The position numbers were made by a program, and so were the translations under genes. Below, one piece after another: positions 1-5,857 of a stretch of 7,873 nucleotides of DNA (the first letter of the stretch is position 1; the number at the start of each line of letters is the position of its first letter). Source of the DNA: CAYYMD01 sp964480425 (GTDB lineage: Bacteria; Planctomycetota; Phycisphaerae; SM23-33); the NCBI GenBank assembly GCA_964480425.1, contig CAYZPY010000118.1:1-7873 (forward strand), in the 5' to 3' direction. A model generated the notes under the pieces. It made no database searches. It had not been told where the DNA came from and saw only the letters and a program-made list of their open reading frames with translations.

Positions 1-205
1 GTGGATACTCCAGGCGGGCCTGCGCAAGACGCCCGCAGGACGCAACGTTCACACAGGGCGAAACTGGTAGGTAAATCGATGATACAAACTCGGTAAAAAG
101 GGGCTTTGACCGAGGAGCCACGGCGGTTGTCCGGTTCATCCTGACAGTCGCCATTAAGGAGCGATGTGCCAAAGTTTGGAACCTCGCTAATGGACCGGTT
201 GCGTC

Positions 206-220
206 GGAGATGAGCGCCCG
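206..220 (+). repeat. Copy 1 of a 15-base direct repeat forming an identical hairpin loop
   Basis: GGAGATGAGCGCCCG occurs here and again exactly 100 nt downstream. In this copy it forms the top of hairpin 199-226: stem 199-203/222-226, a T-T mismatch at 204/221, then 205-207/218-220, leaving the loop AGATGAGCGC (208-217). The stem arms differ between the two copies in sequence while pairing is kept, which suggests the loop is what matters. Confidence 0.8.
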
Positions 221-305
221 TCGCAAGATGCCCTCTCCTCCTTGGGGCGTTTCGGTTCGAAGAGGTTCTAATGGTAGAGGTTTGAGCGCCTATGCGAAAG
301 GCAGT

Positions 306-320
306 GGAGATGAGCGCCCG
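306..320 (+). repeat. Copy 2 of the 15-base direct repeat forming an identical hairpin loop
   Basis: This is the second copy of the 15-mer at 206-220. It forms hairpin 301-324, with stem 301-307/318-324 of seven pairs including one G-U, and the same ten-base loop AGATGAGCGC (308-317). It sits inside the junction closed by helix 273-281/382-390. A shorter GAGCGCC match also occurs at 284-290. Confidence 0.8.
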
Positions 321-398
321 CTGCTTACTCCGGTCCCTCCTCCGCCGGATTTTCGCAAATAGAGCCTCACAAAGAAGAGGGACCTCTACCGAGGCGAA

Positions 399-446
399 GG
401 GCGATGACGATGCCTTGAGCAAGCAGCGTCTCGCCCTCTTTTTTTT
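399..446 (+). terminator. Intrinsic (Rho-independent) terminator of the structured RNA
   Basis: GGGCGA (399-404) pairs with TCGCCC (431-436). The stem continues after a one-base bulge as GACG/CGTC (406-409/427-430), and after a mismatch as TGC/GCA (411-413/423-425), closing a loop of about nine bases. Eight T (439-446) follow within two bases. This is a textbook plus-strand terminator. It sets the direction and 3' end of the upstream RNA. There is no matching A-run on its left side, so it should not serve the convergent minus-strand operon equally well. Confidence 0.87.
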
Positions 447-516
447 GCGCCCTCGTAATTATCTATCGGAATTTACCCGCCCCGCCTGAAATCCAAAATG
501 CCCTCACGGGATATTT
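447..516. other. Short convergent spacer between RNA terminator and minus-strand operon
   Basis: These 70 bases separate the 3' end of the plus-strand RNA from the stop codon of the minus-strand gene. On the minus strand a small hairpin (CCC, GTGA loop, GGG; near 502-511) is followed by CATTTT. This is a weak terminator at best. Read-through would produce antisense to the structured RNA. No gene is seen here. Confidence 0.4.
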
Positions 517-2139
517 TTATTCGCCTTCACGATAAATCTCCGCCTCCCGCAGAAGTAACTTATAAAAATCCATGCCACCAAGCCCTACGCACCACGGGAG
601 CAGCGCCCCGCGGGAATCCCAGTAGCCAATCCTGCTGACCTGATACTCCCGCCAGACGCCCTCCAGGACCGAGCGCATCAGCCGGTTTTGCAGGTCCTTC
701 ATCTGCCGCCACATCTGCCTTATTTGAGGAGACTTGGGGTCTTCTTTCGCCTGACGGCGTTTTGCGGCGTCAAGGGCATCGAGTTTTTCGTAAATCCTCC
801 CAAACCGCTCCCGTTTCCATCGCTCGCGCGCGGCGTCGTCGCGCAAGGCCTCCAGCTGCGTTTGGGCCTGTTGCTGCAACTGTGTGAATTTTTCCCCAAG
901 TTCCGCCGCCGGGACTGTTTCGCCCTCGAAGCACTCGGCCAGGTAATCCGGCAGGCGTATGTTGCAGCGGGCCTGTTTCATCCTTTCGGGCAGGTTGAAC
1001 CTAACACGCACCACGGGGTGCAGTTTACCCTGCAGCAGTCCAGCGTTGCGTAGTTTCCCGGCAAGTGCGTGAGACGCCGGCATGTACAGCGACCCCATGT
1101 ACGGAAGCGCCAGCGGCGCGCCTGCGGGTGCAAGGCGAACCTGGATGGTAAGGACTATCGCCTTAGGCGCGACACATCGGATACCCGCCTTCTTCATTTC
1201 GCTCATTGGAGGTTGCCCGTTTGGTGATAATTTGAACCGGCCCTGACGTCCGTCGGCGACGATAACTGCATCTCCGCGGAGGTTCATGGACGTACGCATC
1301 ATTCGTCGGTTGTGTACAATCACCGCGAAAAACGGCAACTCGCCGCTGGCGGCGTGCAGCGGGCGCAGTTTCGAGCCGGTCTGCTCAAGCGCCTCGTTAT
1401 ACAGCCCTGCCGCGGTCTGATAATCTTTGCAGAAGACCGCCAGCATCGACGTTCCAGGCGAATCCGCACCCGTGGCGAACAGATTCGACGTGGCGTCCGG
1501 CCGCACACTCCGGCCGCAGTGACGCCCGAGCCAGTCGGCATAAACGTCCGCCAGACGACCCTCGCTGTGGCGCTTCAGCAGGCGACGGACGAATTTTAGT
1601 TCGCCTTGGAACCATTCGTCCAGCCGCCGCCTTGAATCGTCGTCCGGAAATGCGCGATTCGCGTCGTGACAGACCTTTTGGAAGATTTCCTCCACGAAAG
1701 ATGCTGTTTCACTGACTTTCAGGTCGCCAATGACGCGATGATGCCGCTTGTCGCCGAGATAACTCGAGCCGACAAGTTGCCAGTTGTCGCCGGGCGAGAA
1801 TCGCTCGTAGAGCCGGGCGACGCTCTGTCCGAGTTTTTTTGCCAGCGTGCTTATCTTCATTCCCAGATACGGTTCAAGGTCGCGCAGGTCCACGGCGTGC
1901 CGGCCGAAAAATTCAGAATAAAACAGTCCCGCGCCCCAGTGCGCGGTTCCGCTGTGGTGGAATTTTTCCCTTTCTATACTCAGCCGCTCGTCGTCGACCT
2001 TCGCCCCGGGCATGGTGAAGGCCGAATCCACGTCCTCCACGAAATGCCGCACGCTGTAGCCCCTGGCTTCAAGGGCGTTTAGTTTGGGCACCACGTCCCA
2101 CAGACTGTTGCTGTTCTGGTCTATGCTGATGGTCAGCAT
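517..2139 (-). CDS. Uncharacterised 540-residue protein with basic coiled-coil C-terminal part
   Basis: I do not recognise this family. I chose ATG at 2139 because it lies 13 nt after the epimerase stop, with GGAA upstream at plausible Shine-Dalgarno distance. An in-frame ATG at 2211 would add 24 residues and overlap the preceding gene by 59 nt. The product has no signal peptide or membrane segment and is probably cytoplasmic. Residues 1-200 look globular, with a dense aromatic/charged stretch at 60-145 (HHSGTAHWGAGLFYSEFF, later GDNWQLVGSSYLGDKRHHR). Residues 210-400 look mixed alpha/beta. Residues 411-500 are rich in Gln, Arg, Lys and Glu and likely form a long helix or coiled coil. Residues 500-540 are a compact tail ending KLLLREAEIYREGE. 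It is the last gene of the kor operon. The His- and Arg-rich N-terminal region could bind nucleic acid or an anion; that is speculation. Confidence 0.85.
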   Translation of the reverse strand: MLTISIDQNSNSLWDVVPKLNALEARGYSVRHFVEDVDSAFTMPGAKVDDERLSIEREKFHHSGTAHWGAGLFYSEFFGRHAVDLRDLEPYLGMKISTLAKKLGQSVARLYERFSPGDNWQLVGSSYLGDKRHHRVIGDLKVSETASFVEEIFQKVCHDANRAFPDDDSRRRLDEWFQGELKFVRRLLKRHSEGRLADVYADWLGRHCGRSVRPDATSNLFATGADSPGTSMLAVFCKDYQTAAGLYNEALEQTGSKLRPLHAASGELPFFAVIVHNRRMMRTSMNLRGDAVIVADGRQGRFKLSPNGQPPMSEMKKAGIRCVAPKAIVLTIQVRLAPAGAPLALPYMGSLYMPASHALAGKLRNAGLLQGKLHPVVRVRFNLPERMKQARCNIRLPDYLAECFEGETVPAAELGEKFTQLQQQAQTQLEALRDDAARERWKRERFGRIYEKLDALDAAKRRQAKEDPKSPQIRQMWRQMKDLQNRLMRSVLEGVWREYQVSRIGYWDSRGALLPWCVGLGGMDFYKLLLREAEIYREGE

Positions 2140-2152
2140 AATAAGAGTTCCG

Positions 2153-3100
2153 TTAGTCGGCGGCGTCCGTGCACAAATGCCCCGTTGGCTCTTTTGAGGC
2201 CGTGATTCCAAGCGCCCTTGCGGCGAGTTCCCGATGGCACCTGCCGGTGAAGATGTACCTGACGAGGGTTTCCAGGCAAACGTGGTCGATCCGCCCGTCG
2301 CTTTGCCGCGTGAAGTAAATTTTCAGCGCGTCCCCGCCTTTTGTATCCACCCAAACCGCCTTTTTGCCGGAAAAATACTCCCCGGGCCAGTTCCGGCGCA
2401 ATGCCGTTATTATCGCCGCCGCCGCAGAACCCGTTCCGCAGGCGAGCGTCTCGCCCTCCACTCCGAACTCCCAGGTGCGCAGCGATATGCGTCCGGTATC
2501 GAGGATCTCGACGAAGTTCACGTTCACCCCCTGCGGACGGAACCGCTCGTGACGGCGAAGCGCAGGTCCCATGCCGCCGACGTCGGCCGAGTCTATCCGG
2601 TCCACGTAAAGAACCACGTGAGGCACTCCCATCACCACGTAATCGCACTTGATCGACCTGTCGCCCAGCAGCACGGTTACGTCCGTTTGCATCTGCTGCG
2701 GGTCCGGTATGCAGACCTTTACGTAACCGGTGTCGTCGCCGCTGCCGTTTTCGCCGATGACCACGCCGGCGGGCGTCAGTATGCGGACCCTTCCGCGGGA
2801 GACCCATCCGTTGTCTATGACCCAGCGGACAAAGCAACCAGTACCGTTTCCGCACAGTTCGCATTCGCTCCCGTCCGGCTCAAAGAACCTGGCTGCTATT
2901 TCACATACACCTTCGACCTGGGGACTTTGGGCGAATATGACCCCGTCGGCGCCGATACCCCTGGCCCGGCTGCACAATGCCCGCGCAAAACCGGCGGAGC
3001 GTTCTTTGCCGTCGAGGATATCGTCGTAATCGCCGCAGCGGTTGTCGATGCAGATGAAATCGTTTCCGCTTCCGGACAGTTTGCTGAATTTGATTTCCAT
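2153..3100 (-). CDS. dapF: DapF-family epimerase (diaminopimelate epimerase-like), altered substrate pocket
   Basis: DapF interconverts LL- and meso-diaminopimelate for lysine and peptidoglycan synthesis, using two cysteines and no cofactor. Seen here: SGNDF (residues 11-15), GIGADG (48-53), DGSECELCGNG (76-86) with Cys83, MGVPH (157-161), HERF (184-187), GVNVNF (191-196) and GETLACGTG (216-224) with Cys221. Both catalytic cysteines are present. Differences from E. coli/H. influenzae DapF: FNADGSE is FEPDGSE (Asn64 becomes Glu74), GNPH is GVPH (Val159, which I recall in other DapF too), CGNGARC is CGNGTGC, and ERGAGET is EFGVEGET (Arg209 becomes Phe212, plus one inserted residue). At 315 residues it is longer than the usual ~275-285; the extra part is a C-terminal tail of roughly 25 residues after IFTGR. 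It lies between korB (67-nt gap) and the unknown 540-residue gene. Family is certain; diaminopimelate as substrate is not, so read the symbol as the family name. Confidence 0.88.
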   Translation of the reverse strand: MEIKFSKLSGSGNDFICIDNRCGDYDDILDGKERSAGFARALCSRARGIGADGVIFAQSPQVEGVCEIAARFFEPDGSECELCGNGTGCFVRWVIDNGWVSRGRVRILTPAGVVIGENGSGDDTGYVKVCIPDPQQMQTDVTVLLGDRSIKCDYVVMGVPHVVLYVDRIDSADVGGMGPALRRHERFRPQGVNVNFVEILDTGRISLRTWEFGVEGETLACGTGSAAAAIITALRRNWPGEYFSGKKAVWVDTKGGDALKIYFTRQSDGRIDHVCLETLVRYIFTGRCHRELAARALGITASKEPTGHLCTDAAD

Positions 3101-3109
3101 TTATCCGTG

Positions 3110-3130
3110 CGACAGGTGCCTCGCCTGTCG
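3110..3130 (-). promoter_or_regulatory. Hairpin in the leader of the DapF-family gene
   Basis: In the 67-nt korB-dapF gap, a perfect 7-bp inverted repeat (CGACAGG/CCTGTCG) with a seven-base loop (CGAGGCA on the minus strand) ends 9 nt before the ATG at 3100. It has no following T-run, so it is not a terminator. It could be a processing or mRNA-stability site, or set translation of the downstream gene relative to korAB. No strong Shine-Dalgarno lies between hairpin and ATG, only a GGA. Confidence 0.45.
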
Positions 3131-3167
3131 GTATTATTTCCGATTTTAACTATGACGCCTGAAAATT

Positions 3168-3995
3168 CTACCCGGAATAAGAGTTCACCAGTGTACCTTT
3201 TTCCAGGACCGGATTGGACTGCTCGAACGACGGTCTGTGGCACCTGTATATCACGCCGATGGGTATTTCGTGGTCCCATTTCAACGCCATCCCAAGGGCG
3301 GCGGACTTGTCGGTGGGGTTGTGGTCGTCGCCGATTTTCTTCACACGCTCCTTGTACCACTTGTACGTGTTGCGATTGTTGAACGTAACGCACGGCTGGA
3401 GTATGTCCAGCAGCGCAAAGCCGTGCTCCTGCTCCAGGGCGAGTTTCATCATTTCGGACAAGTGTTCCTGGTCGCCCGCGAAGGACCTTGCCACAAACGG
3501 GCAATCCTCCACGATTGCAATCGCCAGGGGATTAAAAGGCCGGGCCGTCACGCCGTGTATCTGCACCGGCGTTACAAATCCTTCGTCGGACGTCGGCGAG
3601 GCCTGCCCCTTGGTCAGACCGTAAACCTGGTTGTTGTGCACGAACGCCTTTATCGAGACATTCCTGCGGATGGCGTGGAGAAAGTGATTTCCGCCTTCGC
3701 CGTACATGTCGCCGTCGCCGCTGGTGATTACGACGTTAAGTTCGTGGTTGGCGATCTTTATGCCGGTGGCCGCAGGTATCGCCCTTCCGTGCAGCCCGTT
3801 GAAGACGTTGACCTTTTTGCCGAGATAGTGCGGCAGTTTCGCTGCCTGCCCTATCCCCGAAACCAGCACCAGATTCCGAGTGTCCAGGTTGGTTTCTTCC
3901 AGCACCTGGTTGAAGACCTTTAGAATCGGAAAGTTTCCGCATCCGGGACACCACGCCGGGGACGTGTCCGCCTTGCCTATGTCGGGTATTATCAT
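3168..3995 (-). CDS. korB: 2-oxoacid:ferredoxin oxidoreductase beta subunit (TPP-binding)
   Basis: This is the catalytic beta subunit, which carries thiamine diphosphate and, in studied relatives, a [4Fe-4S] cluster; with KorA it oxidises a 2-oxoacid to its acyl-CoA and passes electrons to ferredoxin. The 275-residue product (start ATG 3995) is of normal length. Motifs: WCPGCGN (15-21), SGIGQAAKLPHYL (46-58), GLHGRAIPAATG (68-78), the TPP/Mg motif GDGDMYGEGGN (93-103), HNNQVYGLTKGQASPTS (120-136) and LQPCVTFN (199-206). The ATG shares its A with the korA stop (TAATG), and AGG lies just upstream inside korA, so translation is probably coupled. An upstream in-frame ATG at 4142 lies within korA and is not used. 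Oddity: of the four cluster cysteines, Cys16, Cys19 and Cys202 are present but the fourth position is Gln50. Substrate (2-oxoglutarate, pyruvate or branched 2-oxoacid) cannot be read from the sequence, so the symbol is provisional. Confidence 0.93.
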   Translation of the reverse strand: MIIPDIGKADTSPAWCPGCGNFPILKVFNQVLEETNLDTRNLVLVSGIGQAAKLPHYLGKKVNVFNGLHGRAIPAATGIKIANHELNVVITSGDGDMYGEGGNHFLHAIRRNVSIKAFVHNNQVYGLTKGQASPTSDEGFVTPVQIHGVTARPFNPLAIAIVEDCPFVARSFAGDQEHLSEMMKLALEQEHGFALLDILQPCVTFNNRNTYKWYKERVKKIGDDHNPTDKSAALGMALKWDHEIPIGVIYRCHRPSFEQSNPVLEKGTLVNSYSG

Positions 3996-5668
3996 TATTT
4001 CAACCTTTCGGCTAACTCCTCGGCCAGTTCCTGTCCGGTAAACGGCATTCCGTCGTAACGGCTCACAAGTTCGCACTCGCCTATCGCGCCAATTTCGCGA
4101 AGCATCGAGGCGAACTGGCCTGTCTGGTTGCCCTCGATGCAAATTAACTTTTCGCGCTTCCCCACGGCCGAACGAATCGCCTCGGCGTCGAGCGGCCAGA
4201 CCTGCGAGAAATGCAACATTCCGATTTCCAGCCCGTCATCTCCAAGACGCTCCAAGGCCTCAATTGCCGGTCCCAGCGTCGAACCCCACGTTATAACCAA
4301 AACGCCCGCGTCTGGTTTTCCGTGCTCTTCGGGGGGAATTATTTCCGTTTTAAGCCCCTTGAACTTGTTCATCCGCTTGTCCTGCTGTTCGATTCGCCCG
4401 TTGAGGTCCTCTGCGATGTGCCCGCTGCTGTCGTGCTCGTCGGAATCGGACCTCACGAATCCGTCCCCCCCGGGAATCGCCCGCGGGGAGACGCCGCTTT
4501 CGGTCACTTCGTGGCGGATGTAATCCCCGCCGGGATTTTCCACGATGCACCGATCAATCGGATCGTAAGAATCGTCCAGTTCGCCCGTGTTCTGCTGGAG
4601 GTCGATGATAAACCTGTCGGTCAGAATAAAGACCGGGCTCTGGTGTTTGTGCGCGGTCTGGACGGCCCGTCGGGTCAGATCGTAGCACTGCCGGATGCTT
4701 CCGGGCGCGTAGATGGCGCGAGGGAATTCGCCGTGTCCGGCGCTGAGGACGAATTTCAGGTCCTGCTGGGCCGTCCTTGTCGGCAGACCGGTGGCCGGTC
4801 CGGGTCGCTGGGCAATAATGGCCACGATCGGCAGCTCCATCATGGCCGCAAGCGATACGCCCTCGACCATCAGCGCAAAACCGCCGCCGGATGTCATCGT
4901 CATCGCCGGGACGCCCGCATAGACGGCCCCGCACACCATGTTGATTGCGGCGATTTCATCCTCCGCCTGTTCCGCCACGAGCGAGTACTCGTCCGACATA
5001 TTGGCAAGGTTGGTAAACACGGCGGTTGCGGGAGTCATAGGATATGCCGTTGCGAACTTCACTCCCGACACGGCGGCCGATATCGCCACCGCCTGGCTTC
5101 CCTCGTAGACCTCCGTCGGCGCATCGCCCGGGGCGGGCGCGTCGTGACTTATGTCCTTGTCGGCGACAAGCTTCGCCCCGGCGCGGGCGCAGGAGACGTT
5201 CTTATCGGCAAGTTCCTCGTCCTTGTGGGCGAATTTCTCTTTGAGGTAATCGTACAGCACATCCGCGTCATAGCCGAGTATGGCGAAAATCGCCCCTGCG
5301 GCTACGGTGTTGGCCATCACCTTCGAGCCGCCAACCTCATTTGCGGTGTCGGTGAAGGGCAACGGATGCGCATCGTCGGCCTCTGCGCCGTCGAACATCA
5401 CCACCGCCCCGTCCTCGCACTGTTCGGTCAGGCAATCCAGTGCGTCTTCGCTCAGCGCCACCAGCAGGTCCGCATTGGGCTTGAGTGAATACAGGCGCTC
5501 GCCGGCGATTCGCACGTCGTACCAGTTCAGCCCGCCGCGTATCCGCGACATGTAGCTTCGGTCGGCCAATACGTGCAGCCCGCACCGCCCAAAGGCCTCG
5601 ACCAGTATGGCGCCGGTGGTCTTAACGCCTTGCCCGGCCTGTCCGGCTATCCTGATTTGAATATCCAT
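3995..5668 (-). CDS. korA: 2-oxoacid:ferredoxin oxidoreductase alpha subunit, gamma-alpha fusion
   Basis: Partner of KorB. The 557-residue product fuses the gamma domain (about 1-175, GQAGQGVKTTG at 9-19, typical of CoA/acceptor-side gamma domains) to the pyrimidine-binding alpha domain (about 190-360: TAYPMTPAT 207-215, AEQAEDEIAAIN 232-243, TSGGGFALMVEG 259-270, RPGPATGLPTRTAQQDL 288-304) and a C-terminal domain (about 440-557, VITWGSTLGP 458-467, IEGNQTGQ 511-518). The linker 370-440 is acidic and loop-like. I chose ATG 5668 because GAAGGGA sits 4 nt upstream and the protein then begins directly at the gamma-domain first strand; the ATG at 5722 lies at the -10 box and would add 18 unrelated residues. 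A TATAAT promoter lies about 50 nt upstream. No ferredoxin-like delta subunit is encoded here, as expected for the two-subunit type. It is first in the minus-strand operon. Substrate is not assignable. Confidence 0.94.
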   Translation of the reverse strand: MDIQIRIAGQAGQGVKTTGAILVEAFGRCGLHVLADRSYMSRIRGGLNWYDVRIAGERLYSLKPNADLLVALSEDALDCLTEQCEDGAVVMFDGAEADDAHPLPFTDTANEVGGSKVMANTVAAGAIFAILGYDADVLYDYLKEKFAHKDEELADKNVSCARAGAKLVADKDISHDAPAPGDAPTEVYEGSQAVAISAAVSGVKFATAYPMTPATAVFTNLANMSDEYSLVAEQAEDEIAAINMVCGAVYAGVPAMTMTSGGGFALMVEGVSLAAMMELPIVAIIAQRPGPATGLPTRTAQQDLKFVLSAGHGEFPRAIYAPGSIRQCYDLTRRAVQTAHKHQSPVFILTDRFIIDLQQNTGELDDSYDPIDRCIVENPGGDYIRHEVTESGVSPRAIPGGDGFVRSDSDEHDSSGHIAEDLNGRIEQQDKRMNKFKGLKTEIIPPEEHGKPDAGVLVITWGSTLGPAIEALERLGDDGLEIGMLHFSQVWPLDAEAIRSAVGKREKLICIEGNQTGQFASMLREIGAIGECELVSRYDGMPFTGQELAEELAERLK

Positions 5669-5720
5669 GTAATCCCTTCGTTTATAACTATGATTACTCG
5701 GACTGAATTGTTCCGGTAAC

Positions 5721-5747
5721 ATTATATGCCCCGGGGCGCGTATTCAA
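5721..5747 (-). promoter_or_regulatory. Sigma70-type promoter of the kor operon
   Basis: On the minus strand TATAAT (5726-5721) is preceded by TTGAAT (5747-5742) with a short 15-bp spacer. Transcription would begin near 5714, giving a leader of roughly 45 nt before the korA ATG. The spacer contains the perfect palindrome GCCCCGGGGC (5728-5737), which could be an operator. The -10 box is a perfect match; the -35 matches TTGACA at four of six bases. Confidence 0.6.
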
Positions 5748-5758
5748 ACCCGGGCCTG

Positions 5759-5789
5759 GGAAAACGTTATAATGAGTCGGGCGTTTTCC
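5759..5789. promoter_or_regulatory. 8-bp inverted repeat around a plus-strand TATAAT: candidate operator/promoter
   Basis: GGAAAACG (5759-5766) and CGTTTTCC (5782-5789) are perfect inverted repeats with 15 bases between them. Centre-to-centre spacing is 23 bp, about two helical turns, which suits a dimeric regulator. The plus-strand TATAAT at 5768-5773 lies inside. A -35 box is poor: TTCAAA at 5743-5748, 19 bp upstream, overlaps the minus-strand -35. A protein bound here would block the + promoter and could reach the divergent one. Alternatively it is an RNA hairpin in a transcript started farther upstream. Confidence 0.5.
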
Positions 5790-5835
5790 GCTGCCGTCGG
5801 AGACCCGGATACATACAATGAATTAAAGAAATGCC

Positions 5836-5851
5836 TTAGCGCTAAAAGGAG
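5836..5851 (+). promoter_or_regulatory. Palindrome TTAGCGCTAA abutting a strong ribosome binding site
   Basis: The perfect 10-bp palindrome TTAGCGCTAA (5836-5845) sits two bases (AA) before the Shine-Dalgarno AGGAG (5847-5851; 5846 is A). The ribosome site is six bases from ATG 5858 and decides that start. The palindrome could be an operator half-pair or a small hairpin influencing ribosome access. The AGGAG site is convincing; the role of the palindrome is conjecture. Confidence 0.5.
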
Positions 5852-5857
5852 AATACG

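Larger units (their letters stand above)
1..446 (+). ncRNA. Large structured non-coding RNA, family not recognised (5' end possibly outside window)
   Basis: No credible protein gene lies here, but the + strand gives many nested helices. Helices seen by eye: 14-19/31-36 (or alternatively 19-24/34-39); 89-94/109-114 with inner 97-100/104-107; 122-131/143-152, ten pairs with two G-U; 153-156/188-191 continued by 161-164/184-187 with inner 169-172/176-179; 199-203 plus 205-207 with 218-220 plus 222-226; 273-281/382-390, nine perfect pairs closing a junction; inside that, 293-299/351-357, 301-307/318-324, 329-333/345-349 and 365-368/377-380. The whole ends in an intrinsic terminator at 399-446. 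Motifs expected for RNase P RNA, tmRNA, 6S RNA, SRP RNA and common riboswitches were looked for and not found. The protein read at 292-489 crosses these helices and the terminator, and is basic and low in complexity, so I treat it as spurious. Strand and 3' end are well supported; the 5' end and function are unknown. Confidence 0.62.

Noticed and set aside
251..267. tRNA-like T-arm around GGTTCGA
   Set aside because: The five-pair stem fails at the first closing pair, and no acceptor or anticodon arm is found nearby.
261..282. Short direct repeat AGAGGTT (261-267 and 276-282)
   Set aside because: Seven bases repeated once is weak. The second copy is part of the long helix with 382-390, and the first may be a chance or alternative pairing partner.
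1..446. RNase P RNA, tmRNA, group I/II intron or riboswitch
   Set aside because: I looked for the RNase P conserved regions, the tmRNA tag and T-arm, intron core elements and domain V, and cobalamin/TPP signatures. A GGTTCGA at 254-260 recalls a T-arm but its stem does not pair.
292..489. Plus-strand 65-codon reading frame over the RNA region
   Set aside because: It runs through the helices and the terminator T-run, has no Shine-Dalgarno at ATG 292, and its product is basic and low in complexity.
2140..2211. Upstream start (ATG 2211) for the 540-residue protein
   Set aside because: It would overlap the epimerase by 59 nt and add 24 residues that look like out-of-frame coding; ATG 2139 fits operon spacing.
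2234..3382. Long plus-strand reading frame of 382 codons opposite the epimerase and korB
   Set aside because: It is a high-GC shadow of two clearly recognisable minus-strand genes, crosses their intergenic gap, and shows no family motifs.
4211..5488. Plus-strand reading frame of 425 codons opposite korA
   Set aside because: It mirrors a well-conserved gene; the product is rich in Arg, His, Gly and Val as expected for an antisense shadow.
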